12,614 nt of DNA, taken from assembly GCA_007132365.1 (NCBI GenBank), contig SLOS01000306.1, positions 1 through 12,614 of the forward strand. Direction: 5' to 3'. Position 1 is the stretch's first letter. The number at the start of each line of letters is the position of its first letter. The DNA comes from Bacteroidales bacterium. GTDB taxonomy: Bacteria > Bacteroidota > Bacteroidia > Bacteroidales > PUMT01. Below the pieces are notes generated by a model, which was not told the origin of the DNA, did no database searches, and was given only the letters and a program-made list of their open reading frames with translations. This document shows, in pieces, positions 1 through 7,462 of the stretch. A program made the position numbers and the translations under genes.

Positions 1-601
1 GACGGACGAGAACCCACGCCTGCTGGTATTTTTAACGGATAGTTCCGGTATCAATACAGTTGGCAGTGGAATCGGGCATGATATAACACTTGTTCTCAAC
101 AATGACCCTTCCACACTGCTTGTGCTTAATGATTACTATGTTGCAGATGCGGACAGCTATCAGAGCGGCACCATTGAGTATCCGTTCTCCGACCTTGAAG
201 AGGGAAACTATAACCTGAAGCTTAAGGCCTGGGATGTGTTCAATAATTCATCAGAAGCATCAATCGGCTTCTCCGTTGCTGAGTCGGGAGAACTGGCACT
301 TAAAAATGTCTTCAACTATCCCAATCCCTTTACACAGCATACAACCTTTCATTTTGAGCATAACCGGCCCGATACGGGAATGGATATCCTGATACAGATA
401 TTCACGGTTTCCGGCAGGCTGGTAAAAACAATTGATACTTCCATAAATACCACCGGGTTCAAGCCGGATCCCATACCATGGGACGGACTTGATGATTACG
501 GCGACAGGATAGGCAGAGGAGTATATATCTACCGTTTAAGGCTCAGGACAAGCGACGGACAAACCGCAGAAAAATATGAAAAGCTTGTCATACTAAAATA
601 G
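1..601 (+). CDS. porU: Type IX secretion sortase PorU, C-terminal part (5' end outside window)
   Basis: The reading frame is open from base 2 to a TAG stop at 599-601 and gives the last 199 residues of a protein whose start is off the left edge. An internal GTG at 122 is not the real start because the same frame continues upstream with family-like sequence. Visible features are a segment with GIN..GSGIGHDI, then YPFSDLEEGNYNLKLKAWD, then a FlgD-like Ig domain with YPNPF, VSGRLVKTI, PWDGLDDYGDRIGRGVY and a final EKLVILK. This series is characteristic of the C-terminal end of PorU, a gingipain-like (C25) cysteine peptidase. In the T9SS, PorU removes the C-terminal signal of cargo proteins at the cell surface and transfers them to a surface anchor. 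The catalytic domain is not in the window. The assignment is strengthened by porV lying directly downstream. A FlgD-like tail alone could belong to other surface proteins. Confidence 0.9.
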   Translation, partial: TDENPRLLVFLTDSSGINTVGSGIGHDITLVLNNDPSTLLVLNDYYVADADSYQSGTIEYPFSDLEEGNYNLKLKAWDVFNNSSEASIGFSVAESGELALKNVFNYPNPFTQHTTFHFEHNRPDTGMDILIQIFTVSGRLVKTIDTSINTTGFKPDPIPWDGLDDYGDRIGRGVYIYRLRLRTSDGQTAEKYEKLVILK

Positions 602-631
602 CCTTTAAGTTTGTTATACATTAACTCGCTG

Positions 632-661
632 CCGGTACAATAATGCATATATTGAAACCGG
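632..661. repeat. Imperfect inverted repeat between porU and porV, possible terminator
   Basis: CCGGT at 632-636 pairs with ACCGG at 657-661. Inside, CAAT (638-641) pairs with ATTG (651-654) and ATGCAT sits at the centre, so the arms form a broken stem with small bulges. A short T run (669-673) follows on the + strand, about seven bases beyond the stem. It could end porU transcription or be a protein-binding palindrome. The distance to the T run and the bulges make either reading weak. Confidence 0.35.
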
Positions 662-735
662 TATATACTTTTTACTGAACAATAATACCGTATTTGACTT
701 AATTATTATATTTTTGCATACTCTAATCCTAAAAC

Positions 736-1947
736 ATGGCTATGAGATCGAAGTCTTTTCTGCTGTTTGCATCCGTGTTGATTTGTCAGTTCTTTTTCAG
801 GCCCGTTTCCGCTCAACTGGATGACCCCTATGTATTGAGCGGACAATTAAATGTGGTCCATGTAGCCGTTCCTTTTCTTACAGTGGCTCCGGATTCAAGA
901 GCTGGTGCAATGGGAGATGCCGGTATAGCCACACAGCCAGATGTATATTCAATGCACTGGAATCCGGCCAAATTTGCTTTTATTGATAATGACCTGGGTG
1001 CTGCTTTTTCCTATACACCATGGCTCAGAAACCTGATTGATGACATAAACCTTGCACACCTTTCCGGATATATGAGAATAGACAGTTATCAGGTTTTAGC
1101 CGCATCACTCACTTATTTTTCGCTTGGGGAAATTATATTCACCAACATGGCAGGAGAATATGACGGCCAGTTTACACCGAATGAATTTGCCGTTGATGCT
1201 GCCTATGCAAGGCTGTTTTCCGATTATTTCAGTGGCGGGGTTGCATTCAGGTACATAAGGTCAGACCTTACCGGGGGTGCATTTGTTCAGGGTATGGCTT
1301 CCAAAGCTGCCCAGGCTTTTGCAGCTGATGTTTCGATCTATTACCGCAATGATATAAATGTGTCCGGTACGCCCGGTGAGCTTGCGCTTGGGATGAACAT
1401 CTCCAACATTGGCAATAAGATCACCTATTCGGATAATCAGGAGGCCCAGTTCATACCAATAAACCTGGGGATTGGCAGTGCGCTGAAACTGGATCTGGAC
1501 GATTATAACAGTCTGACCTTTGCCCTTGACCTGAATAAACTTCTTGTGCCCACACCCCCTGTCTATTACCAGGATCGTGAGGATGATGATGGCAACCCCG
1601 TGATACGTGCAGGACGCGACCCGAATGTCTCGGTACCTGTGGGAATGCTCCAGTCATTCTATGATGCCCCGGGTGGATTCAGGGAAGAATTAAGAGAGAT
1701 ATTCTACTCATTCGGAATGGAATACTGGTACCTCAATCAGTTTGCAATAAGGGGAGGTTACTATCACGAGCACGAGACCAAGGGTAACAGAAAATATTTT
1801 ACCACCGGAATAGGTTTGAAGCTGAATGTTTTTGCATTGGACGTAGCATACCTGGTAGCTGTACACAGGACCAACCCCCTTGCCAACACCCTCAGATTTT
1901 CACTGGCATTTGATTTTGAAGGACTCAGAAGGAGCAGGACAGAATGA
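736..1947 (+). CDS. porV: Type IX secretion outer-membrane shuttle protein PorV (LptO)
   Basis: This 403-residue protein has a signal peptide: charged MAMRSK, a hydrophobic stretch, and a VSA|QL cleavage site after about residue 26. The mature start carries the PorV signature: VAVPFLTVAPDSRAGAMGDAGIAT followed by HWNPAKFAF. The rest alternates aromatic and glycine-rich strands typical of an outer-membrane beta barrel and ends with a strand-like segment (LRFSLAFDFE). PorV is a FadL-like barrel that receives T9SS cargo from the translocon and passes it to PorU. The length fits the family (about 390-400). ATG at 736 is used; ATG at 742 is an equally possible start and leaves the signal peptide usable. 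A TAnnTTTG-like element lies at 709-716, but no TTG box at the right distance was found, so the promoter is uncertain. The gene follows porU by 134 bases. Confidence 0.94.
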   Translation: MAMRSKSFLLFASVLICQFFFRPVSAQLDDPYVLSGQLNVVHVAVPFLTVAPDSRAGAMGDAGIATQPDVYSMHWNPAKFAFIDNDLGAAFSYTPWLRNLIDDINLAHLSGYMRIDSYQVLAASLTYFSLGEIIFTNMAGEYDGQFTPNEFAVDAAYARLFSDYFSGGVAFRYIRSDLTGGAFVQGMASKAAQAFAADVSIYYRNDINVSGTPGELALGMNISNIGNKITYSDNQEAQFIPINLGIGSALKLDLDDYNSLTFALDLNKLLVPTPPVYYQDREDDDGNPVIRAGRDPNVSVPVGMLQSFYDAPGGFREELREIFYSFGMEYWYLNQFAIRGGYYHEHETKGNRKYFTTGIGLKLNVFALDVAYLVAVHRTNPLANTLRFSLAFDFEGLRRSRTE

Positions 1948-1975
1948 AGCAAACCGGCAAAAATCAAGGTATTTT

Positions 1976-2455
1976 ATGAAGCTTCGAACAGGTATCGGCT
2001 TTGATGTTCATCAGCTCGTTCCGGAAAGAAAGCTGATACTTGGAGGAATAGAAATTCCCCACGATAAGGGATGCCTGGCACACTCCGACGGTGATGTGCT
2101 TTTACATGCCATATGTGATGCTCTGCTGGGAGCAGCTGCCCTTGGTGATATAGGCACCCATTTCCCCGATACGGATAATCTCTACAAGGATATTGACAGC
2201 AGGATCCTTCTTGAAAAAGTATGTATCCTTATAAAAGAAAAAGGTTTTGAAATTTGTAACCTGGATTGTGTTGTAACTCTCCAGGAACCAAAAATAAAAG
2301 AGTTTATCCCGGCAATCCGGGCTGAAATCGCAGGCATACTTAAAACAGCTACGGATGATGTCTCGGTAAAAGCAACAACAACAGAAAAACTGGGTTTTAC
2401 CGGCCGGCAAGAGGGTATCGCGTCATGGGCAGTTGTTTTACTCTCAAAACAATAG
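1976..2455 (+). CDS. ispF: 2-C-methyl-D-erythritol 2,4-cyclodiphosphate synthase IspF
   Basis: IspF converts CDP-methylerythritol 2-phosphate to methylerythritol 2,4-cyclodiphosphate with release of CMP, a step in the MEP isoprenoid pathway in the cytoplasm. The 159-residue protein is full length for the family and close to the E. coli enzyme throughout. Metal ligands are visible as D10-V-H12 and H44 in AHSDGDVLLHA, and the signature KATTTEKLGFTGR is present near the C-terminus. The frame is open back to an ATG at 1880, inside porV, but ATG at 1976 gives the normal family start (MKLRTGIGFDVH) and leaves a 28-base gap after porV. It is therefore probably co-transcribed with porV. No other MEP-pathway gene is nearby. 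The function is secure. Confidence 0.97.
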   Translation: MKLRTGIGFDVHQLVPERKLILGGIEIPHDKGCLAHSDGDVLLHAICDALLGAAALGDIGTHFPDTDNLYKDIDSRILLEKVCILIKEKGFEICNLDCVVTLQEPKIKEFIPAIRAEIAGILKTATDDVSVKATTTEKLGFTGRQEGIASWAVVLLSKQ

Positions 2456-2543
2456 AGGTTTAACCAGGGTATTGATGGTTATTTAAAAAAAAAAATTATT
2501 TTCGCCTCTGATACTTTTACCAAAATCTTTTAAGCAGCACTTT

Positions 2544-2909
2544 ATGAGTACGAAAAAAACGCTGGTTCTTGGAGCAAGCCCCAACCCCATCAGGTTTTCA
2601 TATAAAGCCGTTAAAAGTCTTCAGAGGCATAATGTTCCCGTTGTTCCTGTGGGTATTAAAAACGGTGAAATAGGAGGTATTGAAATAATCAAGGACCGGC
2701 CACAAATTGATGATATTCACACCGTAACGATGTATGTCGGACCCGCAAGACAGAAAGACTATTATTCATGGATCCTCTCCCTCCGTCCGGCAAGGATAAT
2801 TTTCAATCCCGGCACAGAAAATAACGAGTTCATGGAAATGGCAAAAAAAGAGGATATTGAGGTGATGGAGGACTGCACCCTTATTATGCTTAATGCAGGA
2901 AGGTACTGA
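2544..2909 (+). CDS. CoA-binding domain protein (CoA_binding_2, YccU-like)
   Basis: A 121-residue single-domain cytoplasmic protein with a Rossmann fold. The N-terminal strand and loop VLGASPNPIRFSYKAV (about residues 8-23) is the nucleotide/CoA-binding glycine loop of the CoA_binding_2 family, followed by VPVVPVGIK, a MYVGP strand, IIFNPGTEN and an EVMEDCTLIML ending, all typical of this family. Members bind CoA in structures, but their cellular role is not established, so no reaction is assigned. The fold is related to the CoA-binding domain of succinyl-CoA synthetase alpha subunits, but the catalytic parts are absent. The gene starts 88 bases after ispF and is convergent with the lipoprotein gene; the 64 bases between their stops hold no clear terminator. 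A partial TACTTTTA at 2512-2519 resembles a -7 box but has no partner. Confidence 0.86.
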   Translation: MSTKKTLVLGASPNPIRFSYKAVKSLQRHNVPVVPVGIKNGEIGGIEIIKDRPQIDDIHTVTMYVGPARQKDYYSWILSLRPARIIFNPGTENNEFMEMAKKEDIEVMEDCTLIMLNAGRY

Positions 2910-2973
2910 TCAGCGGGCAGCAACAATCTCACTGTGCGGTTATCAATAATAAGGTTAATACTAAATTCTCATG

Positions 2974-3375
2974 TTACTGCTTCTCAAAAACAGCGTCATA
3001 ATTGTCACCGTCAATCCTGTATGTAAAATTGATCCTTCTCATATTGGATGATGCGACTCCACTGCCTGAAACATGAAAACTGTTTTGACGGGAATCGGTG
3101 ACTGCCTGTGACGGAATTGAAATGTTCAGGCCATTGACATTTGATATAACTTCGGCGGCCATATCCAGATTTGAAAAATTACCTATGATAATCCTGCTGT
3201 CGTCACCGGGATAATATTCTATACCTGCCAGAAAGTTTTGCCTGCCGAAAGCATCGCTGTTTTCAGTAACCCTCCATGTGCCCTCAAGGGAGCGCGGACC
3301 AAAGATTTCGTCGTCGCAGGAGACAAATGCAACAGAAACAAGTGCCAGAAAAAAAAACAGCCTGAATTTACCCAT
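2974..3375 (-). CDS. Small lipoprotein of unknown function, possibly surface exposed
   Basis: I do not recognise a family with certainty. From ATG at 3375 the protein has 133 residues: a short charged start (MGKFR), a hydrophobic core and a lipobox FVSC with the lipidated cysteine at residue 20. The cysteine is followed at once by DDE, resembling the acid-rich lipoprotein export signal that sends Bacteroidota lipoproteins to the cell surface. The mature part starts with LEGTWRV and is rich in short beta strands, resembling small lipocalin-like Bacteroidota lipoproteins; this is only a shape resemblance. The frame is open further upstream to 3414, but that start would put a non-signal sequence before the lipobox and overlap hutU, so 3375 is preferred. 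It lies 7 bases after the hutU stop and is probably co-transcribed with it. Confidence 0.72.
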   Translation of the reverse strand: MGKFRLFFFLALVSVAFVSCDDEIFGPRSLEGTWRVTENSDAFGRQNFLAGIEYYPGDDSRIIIGNFSNLDMAAEVISNVNGLNISIPSQAVTDSRQNSFHVSGSGVASSNMRRINFTYRIDGDNYDAVFEKQ

Positions 3376-3382
3376 AGGGGAA

Positions 3383-5395
3383 TTATTTAAATAACAGATC
3401 CAGTAAACCATCATCCACCAGGTTAGGCATAGTTACGTTAAGCAGCGGTGTACGATGCATCTCAAGTTCTATTGCCTTCATTGCTCCCTTATTTCTGGCC
3501 CAGCTTCTGCGGGCAATACCATTGTTAACATCCCAGTGAAGCATCACAGCCAGCTTCCGGTCAGCCCCGGATGAACCGTCCAGAAGCATGCCAAACCCGC
3601 CGTTGATCACCTCCCCCCAGCCTACTCCGCCTCCGTTGTGGAGAGACACCCATGTAGCACCGCGAAACGAGTCCCCTATGACATTATGGACAGACATATC
3701 GGCAGTGAAAGCCGATCCGTCATAAATATCGGATGTTTCCCTGAAAGGTGAATCTGTGCCTGATACATCGTGATGATCGCGGCCGAGAATAACGGGTGCG
3801 GATATCCTGCCTTCACGTATAGCCTTGTTGAAGGCGGCCGCTATGTTGATGCGTCCGCGTGAATCGGCATAGAGTATCCTTGCCTGGGAGCCGACTACAA
3901 GGTTGTTCCTGCCGGCCTCCCTGATCCATAGAAGGTTATCCTCCAACTGGAAACGTATATCGGAATGCGCATCTTCAAGCATTTCTTCAATCACTTCTGC
4001 AGCAATGATGTCGGTTGCCTCAAGGTCGCGCGGATCGGCGGATGCACAAACCCACCTGAATGGCCCGAAACCGTAGTCAAAGAACAGGGGGCCCATTATA
4101 TCCTGTACGTAAGAGGGGTACTTATAACCGCCTTTACTGTCAAAAATATCCGCCCCGGCACGTCCGGCTTCAAGAAGAAAGGCATTACCGTAATCCCAGA
4201 AATACATGCCTTGTGCCACAAGCTTATTTACAGCTTCAACATGACGGCGAAGGGATTGATGTACGTGCTCCCTGAAACTTTCCACGTCACCGGCCATCAT
4301 CCTGTTGGCCTCATCAAAACTTAATCCCGCGGGATAGTAACCTCCCCCGTAGGGATTATGAAGCGAGGTCTGGTCAGATCCAAGTTCAACCGGCACTTTT
4401 TCAGAAACCAGTTTTTCCAGAAGATCAACAACATTACCCTGATATGCAAGCGAAACGGCCTCCTTTCTTTCTTTTGCAATGACAGCACGTTTAACCAGGC
4501 TTCCAGGGTCATCATAGACCTCATCAACCCATCCCTGTGAATACCTGATCCCGGTTGCCTTCGGATTAACCTCAGCCACAAGGCAGATACCCCCTGCAAT
4601 AACAGTTGCTTTTGGCTGTGCACCTGACATCCCTCCTAACCCACTGGTAACAAATATCTTCCCCTCGAGCCCCCCATCCTTTACCCCTGCCGTCAGCCTG
4701 CCGGCATTCAGCACTGTTATGGTTGTTCCGTGTACTATTCCCTGGGGTCCGATATACATGAACGATCCGGCTGTCATTTGTCCGTACTGACTTACTCCCA
4801 TGGCATTGAACCTTTCGTAATTCTCTTTCGAGGAATAATTGGGAACTACCATTCCATTGGTCACAACCATCCTGGGGGCATCCCTGTGTGAAGGAAACAA
4901 CCCCAGTGGATGACCCGAATAGAGAACCAGGGTTTGCTCATCGGTCATCGTAGCCAGGTACTGCATTGTCAGCAGGTACTGGGCCCAGTTCTGGAATACA
5001 GCCCCGTTTCCGCCATATGTAATGAGTTCATGCGGGTGCTGGGCCACTGCCGGGTCGAGATTATTGTTCAGCATAAGCATCAAAGCTGCAGCCTGTACAG
5101 ATTTATGCGGATAATCGGAAATACTACCGGCTTTGATCACCCGGGCAGGCCTGAAGCGGTACATGTATATTCTGCCGTACTCCTGAAGTTCGGCAGCAAA
5201 CTCCGATGCAAGAACCTTATGATGCCCGGGATTAAAATATCTGAGAGCGTTTCTGACAGCCAGTTTTTTTTCCTGTTCATTCAGCACATCCCTTCTTTTC
5301 GGGGCATGGTTAACATTCGGATCTAATTGGGAAGGGGCTGGAAGTTCCCTGGGGATTCCCGCAAGTATAGCCTGCTTAAACTCATCTCGCGTCAT
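3383..5395 (-). CDS. hutU: Urocanate hydratase (urocanase), long form
   Basis: Urocanase adds water to urocanate to give 4-imidazolone-5-propionate, the second step of histidine degradation, using tightly bound NAD+ as an electrophile. From ATG at 5395 the protein has 670 residues; an in-frame TTG at 5407 would add four. It begins MTRDEFKQAILAGIP, followed by NVNHAPKRRDVL typical of the long form. NAD-site motifs are visible: YGGNGAV near residue 127 and TSGLGGMSGAQPKA near 250-263, then SDQTSLHNPYGGGYYP, a GPFRWVCAS segment near 444-452 and HNGGGVGWGE near the C-terminus. It is about 110 residues longer than the Pseudomonas-type enzyme and close to the length of the animal enzyme. No hutH, hutI or formiminotransferase gene is in view. 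It starts 67 bases after the zinc-ribbon gene and may be read with it or from its own promoter, which I could not identify. Confidence 0.97.
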   Translation of the reverse strand: MTRDEFKQAILAGIPRELPAPSQLDPNVNHAPKRRDVLNEQEKKLAVRNALRYFNPGHHKVLASEFAAELQEYGRIYMYRFRPARVIKAGSISDYPHKSVQAAALMLMLNNNLDPAVAQHPHELITYGGNGAVFQNWAQYLLTMQYLATMTDEQTLVLYSGHPLGLFPSHRDAPRMVVTNGMVVPNYSSKENYERFNAMGVSQYGQMTAGSFMYIGPQGIVHGTTITVLNAGRLTAGVKDGGLEGKIFVTSGLGGMSGAQPKATVIAGGICLVAEVNPKATGIRYSQGWVDEVYDDPGSLVKRAVIAKERKEAVSLAYQGNVVDLLEKLVSEKVPVELGSDQTSLHNPYGGGYYPAGLSFDEANRMMAGDVESFREHVHQSLRRHVEAVNKLVAQGMYFWDYGNAFLLEAGRAGADIFDSKGGYKYPSYVQDIMGPLFFDYGFGPFRWVCASADPRDLEATDIIAAEVIEEMLEDAHSDIRFQLEDNLLWIREAGRNNLVVGSQARILYADSRGRINIAAAFNKAIREGRISAPVILGRDHHDVSGTDSPFRETSDIYDGSAFTADMSVHNVIGDSFRGATWVSLHNGGGVGWGEVINGGFGMLLDGSSGADRKLAVMLHWDVNNGIARRSWARNKGAMKAIELEMHRTPLLNVTMPNLVDDGLLDLLFK

Positions 5396-5462
5396 CTTAT
5401 TTAACAATTACCGGTGATGGCAGAGAGGTATATCCTGATGGTAAAAGAAACTGAATGAAGCT

Positions 5463-6242
5463 CTATCCGGGACTGGTGTCCTGGGTCGTTAAATCAATGT
5501 CAACAAGTATGCGGCCGCAATATTCACAGACGATAATCTTTTTTCTGGAGCGGATATCAAGCTGCCGCTGCGGAGGTATCTTATTGAAGCAGCCTCCGCA
5601 GGCATCTCTTTCAACAGGAACAACTGCCAGCCCGTTCCTTGCATTTTTGCGAATCCTTTTATATGCAGTGAGAAGCCTGGGCTCTATAAGATCTTCAAAG
5701 TTGTCCGAACGTTTTTTGAGTTCTTCCTCCTCCCTCTGGGTTTCGTTAATAATGCTGTTGAGCTCACTTTTCTTCTCATCCAGATCACCTGTCCGTTCAT
5801 CCAGCAGGGACTGGGATTCAGATTCCAGTTGCTTTTTCTCTTCCAGCTGACCGGAAAACTCCCTGATCCTTTTTTCAGAAAGCTCTATCTCCAGTGTCTG
5901 GAACTCAATCTCCTTTGAAAGGGAATCATACTCCCTGTTATTCCTTACATTCATCTGCTGCTCCTGGTATTTCTTTATCAGTGCCTGGGAGTCAACAATT
6001 TCGTTCTTCTTTTTCTGTATGGCCCCTTCCAGATCATTCATCTCCTCCTGAATATTTGAAAGACGGGTCTGCAATCCGGCAATCTCATCCTCAAGATCCT
6101 GCACCTCAAGTGGCAGCTCACCCCTCAGGATCTTTATTTTGTCGATTTCGGAATCGACCGTCTGCAATTCGTAAAGAAACCTTAATTTCTCCTCTGTTGA
6201 CCGTTCAGTCAGTTCCTGTGCTTTTTTTGTATCGGTTGCCAT
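5463..6242 (-). CDS. Coiled-coil C4-type zinc-ribbon protein (COG1579 family)
   Basis: A 259-residue cytoplasmic protein. Residues about 15-185 are almost entirely heptad-like, rich in E, K, Q and L, and predict a long antiparallel coiled coil. The NNREYDSLSKEIE segment near 101-113 is a family hallmark at the hairpin turn. The C-terminal zinc ribbon has four cysteines, C215-G-G-C218 and C239-E-Y-C242, with VERDACGGCFNKIPPQ and CEYCGRIL. This is the architecture of the COG1579 / zf-RING_7 family (CT398/CdsZ-like proteins), thought to act in protein or nucleic-acid binding; the exact role is unsettled. The start lies 6 bases after the stop of the Nif3-like gene, which indicates translational coupling. 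The first 15 residues are poorly conserved-looking, so a slightly later start cannot be excluded. Confidence 0.9.
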   Translation of the reverse strand: MATDTKKAQELTERSTEEKLRFLYELQTVDSEIDKIKILRGELPLEVQDLEDEIAGLQTRLSNIQEEMNDLEGAIQKKKNEIVDSQALIKKYQEQQMNVRNNREYDSLSKEIEFQTLEIELSEKRIREFSGQLEEKKQLESESQSLLDERTGDLDEKKSELNSIINETQREEEELKKRSDNFEDLIEPRLLTAYKRIRKNARNGLAVVPVERDACGGCFNKIPPQRQLDIRSRKKIIVCEYCGRILVDIDLTTQDTSPG

Positions 6243-6248
6243 AGACTT

Positions 6249-7343
6249 TTAAAAATAATGAATGGGATTTGTATTTACATCAGAAAAATGAACCGCAAAG
6301 TTAGGGAATTTTTTTGTAAGTAATTCATAAAAAATTTCAATGGTAAATTGTTCGCTTTCATAATGTCCGATATCGGCAATCATCATGCCGGCCCCGGCCT
6401 CAAAAAAGTCATGATACCTGAAATCACCCGAAACATATATGTCGGCCCCGCTCCTCCTGGCAGCATCGATAAGTGAACTGCCACTTCCTCCGCACAAAGC
6501 GACCCGTTTGATCTGTTTTTGCAGCAATTTTGTGTGCCTGATGGTTTTTACCCCGAAAATAACTTTCAGCTTTTTCAGGAACAGAACTGCATCGATGTCA
6601 CTATCCAGGTCACCGACCATACCCATACCGGCCCTGTCCCACCTGTTCTGAAGGGGATAAATATCATATGCAACCTCTTCATATGGATGTGCCCTGATCA
6701 TGCTTTCAATTATTCTGCTTTCCAGGAAGCCGGGAAAAATGGTTTCAACCCGGATCTCTTTCTCAAAATGGATGGAACCCCTCTTTCCGACAAACGGATC
6801 AGAATCTTCAGATCCCCTGAATGAACCTTCTCCTTCAAGATTAAAGCTGCACTGATCATACTCGCCGATATGTCCGGCACCGGCCCTAAATACAGCCTCT
6901 CTTACCTTTGATACGTGATCTCCGGGCACAAACACAACCAGTTTTCTGAGCATACCTCCTGCAGGAGAGAGTATTTCAGGATTCTTCAATCCTATCTTCT
7001 CAGATATCCTGCTGTTGACACCACCCCAGACACTGTCAATATTGGTATGGGCAGCATATATTGAAATATTCTCGCGTACAGCTTTCAGCACAACACGTTC
7101 GGTGAAATTTGTGCCGGTAAGCTTTTTTATACTGCCAAAAATTACCGGATGGTGGGCAATCACAAGTCCCGCTCCCTTTTTCACCGCTTCATTGATCACC
7201 TCTTCAGTAACATCCAGGCACAAAAGCACCCCTTCAACAATCTGTTCCCTGTCTCCTACGAGCAGTCCGCAGTTATCATATGACTGCTGCAGTGCCAGGG
7301 GGGCAAAATCTTCAATAACACTGATAATCTCATCAATACTCAT
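6249..7343 (-). CDS. Nif3-like dinuclear metal center protein (YbgI/YqfO family)
   Basis: A 364-residue cytoplasmic protein of the Nif3 family, called a GTP cyclohydrolase I type 2 homolog in some databases, although that activity is not established. The two halves of the dimetal site are visible: H64-H65 in IAHHPVIFG, D103 in AAHTNIDSVWGG, and H327 with E331 in ADIGHYESEQF. Between them (about residues 130-235) is the inserted CutA/PII-like domain with VVFVPGDHVSKVREAVFRAGAGHIGEY and AHPYEEVAYDIYPL; this is the longer YqfO-type architecture rather than the short E. coli YbgI type. Family members form hexameric rings with two metal ions per subunit. The start MSIDEIISVIE is the only well placed one. 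It is the first gene of the leftward run and lies downstream of a terminator-like hairpin, so it probably has its own promoter, which is not obvious in the sequence. Confidence 0.95.
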   Translation of the reverse strand: MSIDEIISVIEDFAPLALQQSYDNCGLLVGDREQIVEGVLLCLDVTEEVINEAVKKGAGLVIAHHPVIFGSIKKLTGTNFTERVVLKAVRENISIYAAHTNIDSVWGGVNSRISEKIGLKNPEILSPAGGMLRKLVVFVPGDHVSKVREAVFRAGAGHIGEYDQCSFNLEGEGSFRGSEDSDPFVGKRGSIHFEKEIRVETIFPGFLESRIIESMIRAHPYEEVAYDIYPLQNRWDRAGMGMVGDLDSDIDAVLFLKKLKVIFGVKTIRHTKLLQKQIKRVALCGGSGSSLIDAARRSGADIYVSGDFRYHDFFEAGAGMMIADIGHYESEQFTIEIFYELLTKKFPNFAVHFSDVNTNPIHYF

Positions 7344-7385
7344 GATATAAAAGGTTTATTAGGATTTTAAGGAGTAACCGGTAAC

Positions 7386-7417
7386 AAAAATGGCCGGGAA
7401 AAATGTTTGTCCGGCCA
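7386..7417 (-). terminator. Rho-independent terminator after the MerR-type gene
   Basis: TGGCCGG (7391-7397) and CCGGCCA (7411-7417) form a perfect 7-bp GC-rich stem with a 13-base loop. Read on the minus strand the stem is followed directly by TTTTTG (7390-7385). On the plus strand it is followed by A-rich sequence, so it acts leftward only. It lies 46 bases past the MerR-type stop and 42 bases before the Nif3-like start, separating the two transcription units. Confidence 0.78.
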
Positions 7418-7462
7418 ATCAAAAATAAAAAATTGCAGGTGGATTAAGCACCGGCAGTAAAC

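Noticed and set aside
693..716. Full promoter for porV (TTTG 693-696 with TATTTTTG 709-716)
   Set aside because: The spacer is only 12 bases, well short of about 19-21, so only the -7-like half remains and is noted under porV.
1880..1975. Longer ispF start inside porV
   Set aside because: The extra residues do not resemble IspF and overlap porV; ATG 1976 gives the family-typical N-terminus.
2461..2499. Small stem (TAACCA/TGGTTA) followed by a run of A residues after ispF
   Set aside because: Six AT-leaning base pairs and an A run rather than a T run on the coding strand do not make a terminator for ispF.
4910..5326. Open frame of 138 codons on the + strand opposite hutU
   Set aside because: It lies wholly antisense to a highly conserved enzyme, and its translation shows no recognisable domain; other frames opposite hutU, alaS and the zinc-ribbon gene were dismissed for the same reason.
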